Below are positions 63,146 through 64,000 of a DNA stretch of 64,000 bases, in pieces (the stretch's first letter is position 1; every line of letters starts with the position of its first letter). Source of the DNA: Oscillospiraceae bacterium (GTDB lineage: Bacteria > Bacillota > Clostridia > Oscillospirales > Acutalibacteraceae); contig SVPY01000005.1 of the NCBI GenBank assembly GCA_015065615.1, positions 1 through 64,000 on the forward strand, read 5' to 3'. The position numbers were made by a program, and so were the translations under genes. The notes below the pieces were generated by a model. That model did not search any database. It was not told where the DNA came from and worked only from the letters and a program-made list of their open reading frames with translations.

Positions 63146-64000
63146 TTATGCTTTCTTTTTCTTTAAAAGTAAGAATGCGATAACACCGCCGAAAACAACG
63201 GCTTCAATAACACAAACGATCCACCAGGGGAATTCTTTACATATCTCGCACTCACCCATCTCGGCTTCGTAAGCTTCGCCGCATACGCATAAATGGCTGT
63301 GAAGTGTTCCGTTTGCATCATATACGTGATCATGAGGAACTATGGGAGCCAGCTCGTATTCGCATACGGTGCATATCTGATTAGATACGATTGTTGCCTC
63401 GGGACCTGCTTTATGTTCGCTGAAATCAAGCTTTTCCTTACAGTTTACACATTCATACCAATGACCGCTTTCATCGGAAAAATATTTATCGCTCTTTACG
63501 TGCATGGGCTCGCGTTCATAACCGCAGATATCGCAGTTTGTATCGCAGTCGCTGTCGAAACTGTGGGGAGCCGCGCTATCTTTACCGTTACAGCTCTTAC
63601 ATAAATAATAGTGACCCGTTTCGTCCACAGTCCACTCGGTGGCAAATTTATGAACGTGCTCGCCCATGGGAACTAAAATTCTTTCACATACCGTACATAT
63701 CTGGTCTGTTGTTACGGTTGCCTCGGGACCTTCAACGTGAATTTCCTGATTCGTAATAAATCCGCAGGCGGTACATTCCTGATAGTGCCAGTTTTCGTCG
63801 TGAGAGAGCTTTGAGCCATAGGTGTGAGCTTCTGTAGTTTCTTTGCCGCAATCCTTACATGTTTTTAAATGATTTTCGTCATCTGTTTTTACCGCAGTAC
63901 CGTAATTATGCTCAGTTACGGGAATGGTCACGGTCTTTGTGGCAGAACAGTATGTACAGGTAACTTTCTTTGAGCCTGTTTTTACGCAGGTGGCGCTTTC
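63146..64000 (-). CDS. Repetitive Cys-rich surface protein, 3' part only
   Basis: 284 visible codons; the frame stays open to the right edge, so the N-terminus lies outside. Repeats pair a His/Tyr/Trp segment with CxxC (for example CKDCG, CTACG, CDICG, CVNC), and a longer unit beginning GPEAT and ending QICTVC occurs twice. The end is a membrane helix (WWIVCVIEAVVFGGVIAFLLL) and a KKKK tail, so the repeats face outward. There is no LPXTG motif. Similar repeats occur in clostridial surface proteins; function is unknown. Confidence 0.85.
   Translation of the reverse strand, partial: ESATCVKTGSKKVTCTYCSATKTVTIPVTEHNYGTAVKTDDENHLKTCKDCGKETTEAHTYGSKLSHDENWHYQECTACGFITNQEIHVEGPEATVTTDQICTVCERILVPMGEHVHKFATEWTVDETGHYYLCKSCNGKDSAAPHSFDSDCDTNCDICGYEREPMHVKSDKYFSDESGHWYECVNCKEKLDFSEHKAGPEATIVSNQICTVCEYELAPIVPHDHVYDANGTLHSHLCVCGEAYEAEMGECEICKEFPWWIVCVIEAVVFGGVIAFLLLKKKKA

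Overview
The window looks like a chromosomal segment of an endospore-forming member of the Clostridia (low-GC Firmicutes). By gene order and protein style it is probably an uncultured gut Oscillospirales-type bacterium; that placement is an inference, as no rRNA is present. Support comes from the A/T-rich sequence with AGGAGG-type ribosome binding sites, a complete spoIIIAA-AH operon, spoIVA, a SpoIVFB-like protease, a GerW/YtfJ protein, a SipL-like DUF3794-LysM protein and a tiny SpoVM-like gene. The Firmicutes operon remA-gmk-rpoZ-priA-def-fmt-rsmB-rlmN-prpC-prkC-rsgA-thiN is also present. No phage, IS, CRISPR or plasmid functions were seen.

Layout. 1-0.3 kb: tRNA-Phe (cut by the edge), tRNA-Asp and tRNA-Val behind a strong promoter. 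0.3-13.4 kb (minus strand): hslO, a methyltransferase, yerC, lysA, engB, lon, clpX, clpP, tig, a metallophosphoesterase, thrC and an M19 dipeptidase, so protein quality control sits with lysine and threonine biosynthesis. 13.5-19.1 kb: yraN, rnhB, rbgA, lepB, rplS with a structured L19-type leader, and a radical-SAM pair. 19.2-25.3 kb: a sporulation block (SpoIVFB-like protease, 85-aa membrane partner, SpoIVA, SipL-like protein, SpoVM-like peptide, small membrane protein), interrupted by a plus-strand AraC-GNAT pair. 25.3-38.1 kb: the thiN-to-yicC housekeeping operon. 38.1-43.5 kb: an M50 protease, scpA, scpB, DUF2953, gerW, a D,D-carboxypeptidase with a rare CTG start, rluB and a small unknown gene. 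43.6 kb: rpmB on the plus strand. 43.8-53.3 kb: spoIIIA operon, then nusB, a TsaD paralogue, xseA, xseB, a prenyl synthase and a pseudouridine synthase.

53.4-61.6 kb is the accessory part, all on the plus strand and built of short units with their own promoters and terminators: an XRE membrane regulator, DegV, GH43 plus a glycerophosphodiesterase, ArsR plus an ABC exporter, and a GH36 alpha-galactosidase-like enzyme. The window ends with glnA (GSI-beta-like) and the 3' part of a repetitive Cys-rich surface protein running off the right edge.

Points that deserve attention: the 28-codon SpoVM-like gene beside sipL and close to spoIVA, which together would supply the coat basement layer; a promoter-leader-terminator module before nusB carrying a boxA-like motif; a ribosome-binding-site-sequestering hairpin and CTG start on the carboxypeptidase gene; and a perfect hairpin between the ribosome binding site and ATG of degV. 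All coordinates, motifs and structures come from reading the sequence by eye; no search or folding program was run.
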